A stretch of DNA of 64,000 bases from Streptomyces tibetensis (GTDB taxonomy: Bacteria > Actinomycetota > Actinomycetes > Streptomycetales > Streptomycetaceae), in contig NZ_SZVW01000019.1 of assembly GCF_007655005.1 (NCBI RefSeq), positions 1-64,000 of the forward strand, written 5' to 3'. Shown here piece after piece: positions 7,650 to 23,033 of the stretch. Under the pieces are notes generated by a model. That model made no database searches. It was not told the origin of the DNA and saw nothing but the letters and a program-made list of their open reading frames with translations. The position numbers and the translations under genes were made by a program. Each line of letters opens with the position of its first letter. The stretch's first letter is position 1.

Positions 7650-9302
7650 TCAGGTCTTCGTGTTGGTGGGGTGCGGCCCGAGGTAACCCACGTAGACCAG
7701 ACCGGTGTTGGGACCGTCGTCGTGGAAGTAGAGCCGTGGGGCCACCGTGTTGCCGCCGCCGATGCGGAGGTGGGCCTCCATGAACAGTTTCCGGCTCGGG
7801 TCGACGGCCTCGGGAACCGGGAACGTGCGCTCGCGGCGCCAGTCCTCGCGGCTCCCCACGGTCTTGGACTCCTTCATCTTGACCTTGCCCGCCGGGAAGG
7901 GGCGCGCGCAGTCTTCCGGCAGGTGGGAGCACCAGTAGCGGAAGTCGCCGCCCGCTGTACCGTCGGCTGACGCTGCGGCGTAGTCGTTGAGGGCGTGGAG
8001 AGCGTCCCAGGCGACCTCGACCCAGTTGCCGATGCACTGGGCGTCGAGTTCCCTCGTGATCTTTCGGTTGCCCGTGAAGCGCAGATTGAGGAACTCGCCC
8101 ATCCGGTCGAGGATGTCGGCAAAGGTGGCCGGGTAGTCGGCGGGTTCCTCGACGGGCGCATGCGCGAGGTCGTACTGACCTGCCTTTTCGAGCCGTATCT
8201 GAAGAGCCCGTACCTGGCGCTCGGCGTGCTTGAACTTGGCGTACAAGTCCTGGTTCTCGGCGGCCTGGTCGAACTCCAGCTCCTCTGCGATCTGGAGCTG
8301 CTGGCGGAGGTCGCGCAGGACGTCCCCATATGCGTTCTCGCGCTGCTCGGCCTCGTCGAGCATCGCGGTCAGAGTGGCGTTCTTCGCGCGCAGTTCATCC
8401 AGGCCCGAGCCGTGGGCCGCCGGGCGGGGGCGGGTGCGCTGGACGGGCAGGTTGTCCAGGGGCCCGGGGAGCGGCAGGCGCAGGGCCAGTCGCTGGGGGA
8501 GGGCCGCGAGGATGGCCGCCGCCCGTTTCGGGTTCGCCTCCAGCGTGGCCCGGGACATCACGGGGTGGCGCTGGGCGTCGGGTTTCCAGGCCGGGTCCAC
8601 GCCCGGGAGGTAGGTGCGGATGCCGCCGCCGAAAACGCGGTGGTAGTCGAAGGTGTCCTCGAACAGCTGCTTGGCGTCCGGGGGAAGCACGTACATCACG
8701 GCGAGGCCGGTGAGGTGCTTGAAAGCCGGTTCGACGACTTTCTCGGTCCAGGCTTCCGGGTCCTGTCCGTAGGGCACACTCGCCACGACGATGGGGAGTC
8801 GGCGGTCCAGGTCGCAGAGTTCCTCGATCACCTCCTCCACGTCGTCCGGCTCGATGAACTTCGGGACCGTGCCGACGTCGGCGAGACCGTCCTGGGCCTT
8901 GAGCGCGTCGAGTAACAGCCTCGCAATGCCAGGGGTGTTGGCGCGGATAGGCCGCACATCCGTTGAAGCCGGGAGATGCTCGATGTCGACCTGGATCCAC
9001 GTGCGATGGTCGTCCTCCCGGGGGTCCGAACGGACGACGAGCGTGGACTGCCAGGTGCCCGGGACCGGGCGGTCCTTCCACTCCCGCAACCGCCAGCGGG
9101 AGTACGCACCGTGCCGGCCGGACACGGTGTCGTGGTCGAGGGTCACCCCCTCGGCTATCTCATTGCGCCCCTCGTCCAGGGCCGAGGTGTCGTACGGCTT
9201 CATCACGCTCAACCAGTGGTGCAGTTGGCGGTCCGCAATGGCGGAGGCCGCGACGAAGTCCTGCTTCGTTGACACGACCATCCGGTAGTTGCGTGGTTCC
9301 AT
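7650..9302 (-). CDS. Unrecognised coiled-coil protein at the end of the methylase operon
   Basis: A 550-aa protein I cannot assign. The N-terminal 280 residues look globular and mixed alpha/beta. Residues about 300-385 form a clear coiled coil (LDELRAKNATLTAMLDEAEQ onward, rich in Glu, Gln, Leu and Arg). The C-terminal 150 residues are globular and end in conserved-looking LFMEAHLRIGGGN and VYVGYLGPH segments. No Walker, nuclease or HTH motif is visible. It has its own GGAG ribosome-binding site and lies 114 bp downstream of the methylase, separated by a hairpin. Position suggests an accessory subunit of the restriction operon, perhaps a specificity or sensing protein; that is inference. Confidence 0.8.
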   Translation of the reverse strand: MEPRNYRMVVSTKQDFVAASAIADRQLHHWLSVMKPYDTSALDEGRNEIAEGVTLDHDTVSGRHGAYSRWRLREWKDRPVPGTWQSTLVVRSDPREDDHRTWIQVDIEHLPASTDVRPIRANTPGIARLLLDALKAQDGLADVGTVPKFIEPDDVEEVIEELCDLDRRLPIVVASVPYGQDPEAWTEKVVEPAFKHLTGLAVMYVLPPDAKQLFEDTFDYHRVFGGGIRTYLPGVDPAWKPDAQRHPVMSRATLEANPKRAAAILAALPQRLALRLPLPGPLDNLPVQRTRPRPAAHGSGLDELRAKNATLTAMLDEAEQRENAYGDVLRDLRQQLQIAEELEFDQAAENQDLYAKFKHAERQVRALQIRLEKAGQYDLAHAPVEEPADYPATFADILDRMGEFLNLRFTGNRKITRELDAQCIGNWVEVAWDALHALNDYAAASADGTAGGDFRYWCSHLPEDCARPFPAGKVKMKESKTVGSREDWRRERTFPVPEAVDPSRKLFMEAHLRIGGGNTVAPRLYFHDDGPNTGLVYVGYLGPHPTNTKT

Positions 9303-9350
9303 GGGCGGCTCCTGGGCAGGTGCGGCGGCGGGTGAGGGAGACGCCGAGTA

Positions 9351-9376
9351 CGGCGCACCGCTTGGGCGGTGCGCCG
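9351..9376 (-). terminator. 10-bp perfect hairpin between methylase and coiled-coil genes
   Basis: Arms CGGCGCACCG (9351-9360) and CGGTGCGCCG (9367-9376) pair perfectly around a 6-nt loop. It lies in the 114-nt gap between the methylase stop and the next start on the minus strand. There is no T-tract, as is usual in Streptomyces. It could be a partial terminator that lowers expression of the last gene. Confidence 0.5.
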
Positions 9377-9416
9377 GTGGGGGGTGCTCAGGCGCGGTGG
9401 TGTGGGAGCGGTTGGG

Positions 9417-16591
<7,175 letters not shown>

Positions 16592-16636
16592 CGGTGGACC
16601 TTTCGGAAGAACGTGCGTGGTGGAGACAAGGGCTGG

Positions 16637-19600
16637 TCAGGAGGCGTCGGAGCCGAACACCGAACGGTAGCGGCCGACGACCTCCGACCAGTCGTCGTCG
16701 TGACGGAAGCGGACGACGTCCCAGCCGTCGTCGTACAGCCGCTCCTGCGCGTCCTCGTCCCGCTGGGCCTGTACGTCGTCGTCGTGGTGCGGCCCGTCGA
16801 TGAACACCGCCACCGGGCCGGTCTTCGTCTCGTACACGAAGTCCGGGCGGGACAGCGCGCTGGAGACGAAGACCTGCTGCTTGTCGGGCAGCTTCAGGCC
16901 CTTCCTGGACAGGAAGGCGATGAACCGCCGCTCCAGCGAGCTGTCGGCGCCGTCGGTGAGAACCTGGGCGTGCTCGTCGCGGGAGACTCCCGGGCCCGCG
17001 TCGGCGACCTTCGCACCGGCGAAACGCAGCAGCAGGTCCTTCACCAACTTGCGGTCGATGACCTGGTGCCAGCGCTGGTTGCCGAAGGACAGCAGACAGT
17101 CGTAGCAGCCCATCTCGCAGCGCGGGCCGCCCTCCCGGCCGCCGGTGTCGGTGCCGTCGGGCCGGAAGTGGGCGATCTCCAGGGCCCGGGCCGCGGCCCG
17201 GCGCAGCGCCTCCGGCTCGGCCTGCAGACGGCGCAGCACGCCCGCCCCGCCCTCGGCGCTCTCGATGAACAGGATGCGGTCCCGTGCACCGTCGAGCGGG
17301 GGCAGCTGCTCGGTGTCCAGCTCGCCGTCCTCCAGCTGGAACTCTGCCTCGATGCCCCGTTCCAGGGCGTACTGCAGTGTCACCGCCACCTCGGGGGTCA
17401 CCTTCTCAGCGAGCTGGAGGACCAGGATGTTGCGGGTGTCCTGGACGTACGGGATCACCGGCACCTTGCGGTCCGCCTTCTCCGCGCTCTCCAGCCCGTC
17501 CTGCTCCTCGGTGGTCTCCTTGCCCGGCTTGTCCTGGTCCTTCTTGGCGTCCAGCCACTTGCCCTCGACCGGGTCCAGCCAGAAGCCGGAGCGCTGCTTG
17601 CTGCGCCGGTAACCGAGGTTGGTGAGGCGGACCGTGGCGCTGTCGCCGTAGGTCAGCTCGGCGAGATGTGCGCCGTCCGCGTCGACCGCCTTGGCGTCGA
17701 GCGAGCCGTCCCGTGTGCCGTGCTTGTTGAACTTGTACGACACCTCCACCCAGTAGCCGGTGCGCTGCCGTTCCTCCTCGTCCGAGGAGATCCGGTCCCG
17801 GCGCTTGGTGAAGACCGTGCGGAGCTGGAGCAGGTTGTAGCGGGCCTCGGTCAGCTCCCTGTGGCAGGAGTCGCAGGTGTTCTCCAGCGTCTCGCCGGTG
17901 TGCAGGTAGCCGCAGTGCTCGCAGACCTTGGCCTCCTCGGTCTGCAGATCGCCCGAGGCGCTGGTGGGCAGCTGGATACGGTCGACCTGGAAGCGGCTGC
18001 CCTCGTGGTAGATGAAGGCGCCGGGGCCGAACTCGCGGATTGCGATGAAGCGCGAGCGCTGCAGGTAGTCACCGTCCCGGCTGCCGCGCACAGCCCGGCC
18101 GGTGCCCGGGATGAACGCGGCGAGCGGCAGGCGGGGGAAGGAGTACCCGGGCAGGAAGCCCTCGGAGGCCAGATACCGGTACGGCGTGAAGTCCGACAGC
18201 AGGGTGCTGCCCGAGGTGTCCTCGTTCTTCAGCAGCTTCAGCTGCGTCTCCGCCTGGTGCCGGCGGCGCTCCGCCTGCGCCGAGGCTTCCTTGCCCAGGG
18301 TGTTGTCGAGGATCCGCCGGTGCTGCACCTCCCGCTCACGCAGCGCCTTGCGGAACAGCTCCCGCCAGCGGCCGAGCGCGTTGTCGAAGCCGCCCGGCGC
18401 CTTCTCCACCGTGCGCTCCAGCCACTGGTCGTCCCACCACGAGGTGGTGCCCAGCCGGTCCATCGATTCCTTCAGGACCGCGGTGGCACGCTTCAGCGCC
18501 CGCCGCTGTGCCGCAGGGTCCCGGATCTGCTCGACGACGTGCGGGTAGAGCCGCAGCGACGGTTCCTCGCCGTCGGCGTCCAGGATGTGCGGGATGCGCC
18601 GGCCCAGCTCCAAACCCGTCTCCGCCAGCCAGATGGCGTGCACGTGCGAGCGCACCAGGTCCTCGTTGGCGAGGTCCAGGCGGGGCGGGGCCACCTCTCC
18701 GGCCACCATCAGGTGGGACAGGCGGAAGTAGTACTGGTCGTGGCTGTTGCCGGTGGCGCAGTACGTCGTCACCAGCGCCGGCTGACCCTGCCGGCCGGCC
18801 CGGCCGCTGCGCTGGGCGTAGTTGGCCGGCGTCGGCGGGACGTTACGCATCGCGACCGCGTTAAGGCTCGCGATGTCCACGCCCAGCTCCATCGTGGGGG
18901 AGCAGTAGAGGAGGGGCAGCGGAGTGCCGTCACGGAAGTCGGCCTCGCGGGTCTCGCGGACGGGCGCGGGGACCTGCGCGGTGTGCTCGCGGGCCAGCAG
19001 TCCGGCGAGCGTGCCGGCGACGTTCTTGTACAGGTTCTTGAAGAACGGGTTGACGCGCGGGCCCCGGTCCTTGCCGTAGGTCCGTCGCAGCCGGTCCACC
19101 GCGCCGAACTCGTCGTCGCGGGCCGTCCACACCACCGCCGTGTGGTTGATGCGGTACCCGGGCGACTCCCCTCGGACCGCGGGCACCTCGGTGAGCAGGC
19201 CGCCCTCCTCCAGCACTTCGACCAGGTCGACGATCACCTGCTGCGCCTCGTCCAGGGCCAAAGCCCGCCCCAGCGCCGGGAACTGGCCGGGACGGCGCAG
19301 GAACTTGCCGAAGGCGCCCCGGGCGGTGATGTTCATCTCGCTGCGGAAGCGGTTCGGGCGGCCCGGGCGCACGTACGCCGTGCCCGGCGGAGGCGGGATG
19401 CGCTCGGTCTCGGCGAGCCCCCACGGATCTGTCAGCAGGTACGACAGCCTGCGCAGCTCGTCGAAGTCGGACTGCTCGAAGTACGGGAAGTCCACGGCAC
19501 GCACGCGCCGCAGCTCGTCCAGGAGGATGCGGGACAACTCCGCGCGCTTGGCCGGGTCCGCGGTGCGCAGCGGCCCCGAGGCTGCTGTCCAGCGGTCCTC

Positions 19601-21865
19601 CTCCGCGGTGATCTCCTCCAGGTCCGCGTACTCCAGCCGCAGCAGGCCGGTCTGCTCCAGGTTGGGCATGGTGACCCGCCAGCCGCGCTCCAGGTCCAGG
19701 TACAGGCGGTACTCCACCACCTTGGCCAGGGCCCCCAGGGTGCGCCGGGCCTGGCGGGACCCCTCCTTGGGGTTCGCGGAGTAGTCCTGCGGCTTCAGGC
19801 CCAGCTTGCCGACCACCGCGGGCGCCAGGTCCTCGTGCAGCAGGCCGTCCTCGCCGGCCTCGGTCATGGCCTGGTAGAGGGCCCCGCGCAACTGGGCCAC
19901 CAGGACGAAGTCGTTGAAGTGACCCGCCTGGAGGCTGGCGTCCTGGCGGTTATCGACGAACGTGAGCAGCTTGCGGGCGTCCTCGTCCAGTTGATTCTGC
20001 GGGAGCTGCTTGAGGTGGCGCACGATGCTGGAGCTGATGACGGAGGTGGCCGTGGAGCGGCCCTCCTGGTCCATCGTCATCAGCTTGCTGAAGTCCTTGC
20101 CGCGCGCGGACTCGTAGCTGACCCCGCAGTTGAGGCAGAACATGAACGGCATCGGGATGTACGCCGCGTACAGACCCTGGTCCCGGTCGACGATGGAGCC
20201 GTCGGGCCTGGCCCACACCGGCTGGGGCACGCGCTTGCGGCGGCTGTCGACGAGCACCTGGACACCCCGGTCGTCGTCCGTCTTCACCCAGCTGTCGGGG
20301 AAGCGCTGCTCGTCGATCGCCTTGCCGGTCTCGTCCGGCCAGGGGTTCTCAGCACTGACGTACAGGTAGCCGTTGTCCTCGTCGTCCTCGGTGCGCGGCC
20401 GGAAGCGGTACGAGCCGTCGGCGCGCTCCTCACGCGCGACGGTCAGGTACTCCTGGCCGCACTCACGGCAGAAGGACAGCGGCAGCAGGATCTTGTCCTT
20501 TTCGCCGGGCACCCGCACCTGGTAGGTGCGACTGATGTACCGGGTCCGCTCGTCCTCCAGGGAGACGAACACCGAGTCGCCCTTGGACAGGAACTGGTGG
20601 AGCCGGAAGGCGAACAGCGGACGGTCGGTCTCCGGATCCCGTGCCTGGGAGCCGGCGTGCAGCGTGTCACGGATGGCGGCCACGCAGTCCTCGTAGGACT
20701 CTCCAGCGCGTCCGGCCAGCTTGCGGGCCGCCCTCTGAACCGTCGTCGGGTCGGCCCGCACCAGCGTGCCCTTGTCCGGGCCGTCGGTGAGCGTTCGCAG
20801 GCCGAACTCGGTCTCGATCCAGGAGGCGAGCGGGTCGGCGGCGAGTACGTGGTAGTCGGTGGAAGGCGCCTGGTTCCGTATGCGCTCGGCCAGTTCGGCG
20901 TCCACCAGGTCCTTGTCACGGGTGGCACGCACCAGCGTCTCGCCTACGACACGCTCCGGGGTGACCGGGGTGGCGAAGAGGGTCGTCGCCACGTCTGCCA
21001 CGGCCCGCCGCCGGTCCTCGAGGGTGCCCTGGGTCGACATGGTCGCCGAGGTACCCACCACTTGCAGGTCCGGCGCGGCACAGGCGTCCCGGACCCGGCG
21101 GACGAGCAGGGCGACATCAGCGCCCTGGCGTCCGCGGTAGGTGTGCAGCTCGTCGAGGACCAGGAACCGCAGCCCCTGGGCGGCGCGCATGAGGGCCTTG
21201 CGCTCCCGCGGCCGGGTGAGCATCAGCTCCAGCATCACATAGTTGGTGAGCAGGATGTCCGGAAGACTCTCGAGGATCTTCTCGCGCTCGTCCTCTCTCT
21301 CCTGACCCGTGTACCGCGCGAAGGTGACGGGCTCCCGGCCCTCGCCGTAGCCGTGCTGCAGGAACTTCTCCAGCTCGTACTTCTGGCTGTTGGCCAGGGC
21401 GTTCATGGGGTAGACGATGATCGCCTGGACGCCGGAGGTCGCTCCCTGCTGCTTGGCGCGCAGCACACTGTCCACGATCGGCACGATGTAGCCGAGGCTC
21501 TTGCCGGACCCGGTGCCCGTGGTCAGGACGTAGCTTCCGCCTGCCCGGGCCACCTCGATCGCGTCGCGCTGGTGACGGTGGAAGGCGATGGGGCGCCCCT
21601 GTTCCGGAGGGCCGTTCTTCTCCTTGCCCACACGGAAGATCCGCTCGCATTCGAGGTGCAGCAGCCCTTCGGCCACCAGCTGGGTGACGGTGCCACCGGG
21701 GGCGAAGCTGGGGTTCAGGGACAGCCAAGGGTCGGGCCACTGGTTGCCCTGTACGAGTGCTTCGCGGACGGTCTCCTCGATCCGCTCGTTCTTCACGACG
21801 ACGGATCCCGTGGTGAAGTCCTGGTAGTCGGCGATCAGCTGCTCGTGCACCTTGAAGACGTCCAC
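16637..21865 (-). CDS. DUF1998 DEAD/DEAH helicase with C-terminal Vsr/DUF559-like nuclease domain
   Basis: A 1742-aa protein. The N-terminal motor has TTGTGSGKSLGY (about residue 117), LVLDELHTYRGRQGAD (about 235) and RSGRAGRQGQ (about 1018). Cys pairs at FCRECG and FCLNCG, a zinc ribbon at CEHCGYLH/CDSCH (about 1315) and CEMGCYDCLLSFGNQ (about 1588) mark the DUF1998 part. The last 90 residues have RPDFVYE, VAVFIDGPHHDD and QERLYDDGWDVVRF, a Vsr/DUF559-type PD-(D/E)XK fold. The start is the GTG giving VDVFKVHEQLIADYQ; a GTG 11 codons upstream (21898) is also open. It combines features of DISARM DrmA/DrmB and Druantia DruE. A separate PLD nuclease (DrmC) is absent; the fused nuclease may replace it. 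Confidence 0.85.
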   Translation of the reverse strand: MDVFKVHEQLIADYQDFTTGSVVVKNERIEETVREALVQGNQWPDPWLSLNPSFAPGGTVTQLVAEGLLHLECERIFRVGKEKNGPPEQGRPIAFHRHQRDAIEVARAGGSYVLTTGTGSGKSLGYIVPIVDSVLRAKQQGATSGVQAIIVYPMNALANSQKYELEKFLQHGYGEGREPVTFARYTGQEREDEREKILESLPDILLTNYVMLELMLTRPRERKALMRAAQGLRFLVLDELHTYRGRQGADVALLVRRVRDACAAPDLQVVGTSATMSTQGTLEDRRRAVADVATTLFATPVTPERVVGETLVRATRDKDLVDAELAERIRNQAPSTDYHVLAADPLASWIETEFGLRTLTDGPDKGTLVRADPTTVQRAARKLAGRAGESYEDCVAAIRDTLHAGSQARDPETDRPLFAFRLHQFLSKGDSVFVSLEDERTRYISRTYQVRVPGEKDKILLPLSFCRECGQEYLTVAREERADGSYRFRPRTEDDEDNGYLYVSAENPWPDETGKAIDEQRFPDSWVKTDDDRGVQVLVDSRRKRVPQPVWARPDGSIVDRDQGLYAAYIPMPFMFCLNCGVSYESARGKDFSKLMTMDQEGRSTATSVISSSIVRHLKQLPQNQLDEDARKLLTFVDNRQDASLQAGHFNDFVLVAQLRGALYQAMTEAGEDGLLHEDLAPAVVGKLGLKPQDYSANPKEGSRQARRTLGALAKVVEYRLYLDLERGWRVTMPNLEQTGLLRLEYADLEEITAEEDRWTAASGPLRTADPAKRAELSRILLDELRRVRAVDFPYFEQSDFDELRRLSYLLTDPWGLAETERIPPPPGTAYVRPGRPNRFRSEMNITARGAFGKFLRRPGQFPALGRALALDEAQQVIVDLVEVLEEGGLLTEVPAVRGESPGYRINHTAVVWTARDDEFGAVDRLRRTYGKDRGPRVNPFFKNLYKNVAGTLAGLLAREHTAQVPAPVRETREADFRDGTPLPLLYCSPTMELGVDIASLNAVAMRNVPPTPANYAQRSGRAGRQGQPALVTTYCATGNSHDQYYFRLSHLMVAGEVAPPRLDLANEDLVRSHVHAIWLAETGLELGRRIPHILDADGEEPSLRLYPHVVEQIRDPAAQRRALKRATAVLKESMDRLGTTSWWDDQWLERTVEKAPGGFDNALGRWRELFRKALREREVQHRRILDNTLGKEASAQAERRRHQAETQLKLLKNEDTSGSTLLSDFTPYRYLASEGFLPGYSFPRLPLAAFIPGTGRAVRGSRDGDYLQRSRFIAIREFGPGAFIYHEGSRFQVDRIQLPTSASGDLQTEEAKVCEHCGYLHTGETLENTCDSCHRELTEARYNLLQLRTVFTKRRDRISSDEEERQRTGYWVEVSYKFNKHGTRDGSLDAKAVDADGAHLAELTYGDSATVRLTNLGYRRSKQRSGFWLDPVEGKWLDAKKDQDKPGKETTEEQDGLESAEKADRKVPVIPYVQDTRNILVLQLAEKVTPEVAVTLQYALERGIEAEFQLEDGELDTEQLPPLDGARDRILFIESAEGGAGVLRRLQAEPEALRRAAARALEIAHFRPDGTDTGGREGGPRCEMGCYDCLLSFGNQRWHQVIDRKLVKDLLLRFAGAKVADAGPGVSRDEHAQVLTDGADSSLERRFIAFLSRKGLKLPDKQQVFVSSALSRPDFVYETKTGPVAVFIDGPHHDDDVQAQRDEDAQERLYDDGWDVVRFRHDDDWSEVVGRYRSVFGSDAS

Positions 21866-21962
21866 AAAACCCTCACTCGTTCCCGCGCCGACCTGCACCG
21901 TTCACCGTAGTGGCTCGGGTGCTCGCGACGGGCCGGTATCCCTGAGATCCTATGAGAGCATC

Positions 21963-21980
21963 GTTTGTGAACTCAGTCAA
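21963..21980. promoter_or_regulatory. Shared operator-like motif, copy 1
   Basis: The sequence is GTTTGTGAACTCAGTCAA. It lies 97 bp upstream of the DUF1998 helicase start and 81 bp upstream of kinase 1, inside their divergent promoter region. The core ACTCAGT is a 7-bp near-palindrome of ACT-S-AGT type. On the minus strand it contains TTGACT, which could also serve as a -35 element. A 17/18 match occurs at 32499-32516. Confidence 0.65.
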
Positions 21981-22044
21981 CGCGTATGGCGGTTGAGTGG
22001 TGTGTACAGATCGAGGTGTGCGATCCCTGACCGTGCACGAGAGT

Positions 22045-22060
22045 GGCACACTCAGTCACC
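22045..22060. promoter_or_regulatory. Weaker operator-like motif abutting the kinase 1 start
   Basis: The sequence GGCACACTCAGTCACC shares ACTCAGTCA with copy 1 and ends one base before the kinase ATG. No Shine-Dalgarno sequence is visible there, so the site would overlap the ribosome-binding region or the start of a leaderless transcript. Confidence 0.4.
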
Positions 22061-22061
22061 T

Positions 22062-23027
22062 ATGGACATCGGAACGCTCATCGCCAAGCGCTATCGCATC
22101 AAGAGTCCCATCGGTCGCGGAGGCATGGGGCAGGTGTGGATGGCCGACGACGAACACCTGGGCCGGCCGGTCGCCGTGAAGACGATGACGCCGACCGGCG
22201 GGCTGACACCACAGCAGGTCGCTCATGACGCCGGGCGGTTCGAGCGCGAGGCGAAGGCGGTCGCGCGGCTCGACCACACAGGACTTGCGGCGGTGTATGA
22301 CCTGGGTGTTGAAACGGGCACTCACTACCTGGTCATGCAGTATGTCCAGGGCCTGGACCTGGGTGATTACATCGCGGAGCACGAGAAGCTCACCCTGGAG
22401 GAGGCCGCTGCCGTCGGTGTGCAGATCTGCTCCGTGCTGGCCGCCGCCCATGCCCGGAGCGTCGTCCACCGGGACCTCAAGCCGGGCAACGTACGCATCC
22501 GCACCGACGGTGTCGTCAAGGTGCTCGACTTCGGTGTCGCGGCCATCCTCGACGCGGACGCCCAGAAGCTCACCACGACCGGCGAGCGGCTCGGCAGCTT
22601 CCAGTACATGGCGCCGGAACAGGTGCTGGGCGAGCCCGTGGACCGGCGCACGGACCTTTACGCCCTTGGCTGCCTGATCCACGAAATGCTGACCGGCCGA
22701 CCGGTTTTCGTGCACGAGTCGCCGCTGATGGTGCCGAGCCTGCACATCGAAGCCACCCCCGAACCGCTGAGGGCACTGCGCCCCGACGTCCCGGAGGATG
22801 TCGAGAGCCTGGTGCTGGAACTCCTCGCCAAGAAACGGGGCGACCGCCCCGCACACGCGGGTGAGGTGTACCGGCGTATCGCCGTTCACCTCCCCGCGCC
22901 CGAATCCCCAAAGGGGGCTCTGGTGCCTTGGGCCGAGGCGGATCCGTGCCGACCGTTCCGCTTTCCCATGGCGCCGGACGCGCGCCCCGTCCGCCAGTGG
23001 GCCAGGGAGGCGGACGGGGCGCGGTAG
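22062..23027 (+). CDS. Soluble serine/threonine protein kinase (kinase 1)
   Basis: A 321-aa Hanks-type kinase with an intact catalytic domain: glycine loop GRGGMGQVW, ATP lysine VAVKTM (about residue 40), HRDLKPGN (about 135), LDFGVA (about 156) and MAPEQV. It has no membrane segment and only a short Pro-rich tail, so it is cytosolic without its own sensor domain. It is divergent from the DUF1998 restriction operon and convergent with the pPIWI_RE gene (6-nt gap). The ATG at 22062 starts just before the kinase fold; no ribosome-binding site precedes it. Kinases occur in phage defence (PglW, Stk2), so a regulatory or abortive role is possible but inferred. Confidence 0.9.
   Translation: MDIGTLIAKRYRIKSPIGRGGMGQVWMADDEHLGRPVAVKTMTPTGGLTPQQVAHDAGRFEREAKAVARLDHTGLAAVYDLGVETGTHYLVMQYVQGLDLGDYIAEHEKLTLEEAAAVGVQICSVLAAAHARSVVHRDLKPGNVRIRTDGVVKVLDFGVAAILDADAQKLTTTGERLGSFQYMAPEQVLGEPVDRRTDLYALGCLIHEMLTGRPVFVHESPLMVPSLHIEATPEPLRALRPDVPEDVESLVLELLAKKRGDRPAHAGEVYRRIAVHLPAPESPKGALVPWAEADPCRPFRFPMAPDARPVRQWAREADGAR
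22981..23023. terminator. 15-bp perfect hairpin, likely bidirectional terminator
   Basis: The arms are CGCGCCCCGTCCGCC (22981-22995) and its exact complement (23009-23023), with a 13-nt loop. The hairpin lies inside the last codons of kinase 1 and within 11 bp of the stop of the convergent PIWI gene, so it could end both transcripts. Confidence 0.7.
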
Positions 23028-23033
23028 CGGACC

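Noticed and set aside
21948-21980. A full sigma-70-type promoter formed by TTGACT (in copy 1 of the motif) and TAGGAT on the minus strand
   Set aside because: The spacer is 22 bp, outside the usual 16-19 bp range, and the other motif copies lack a matching -10, so the motif is better explained as an operator.
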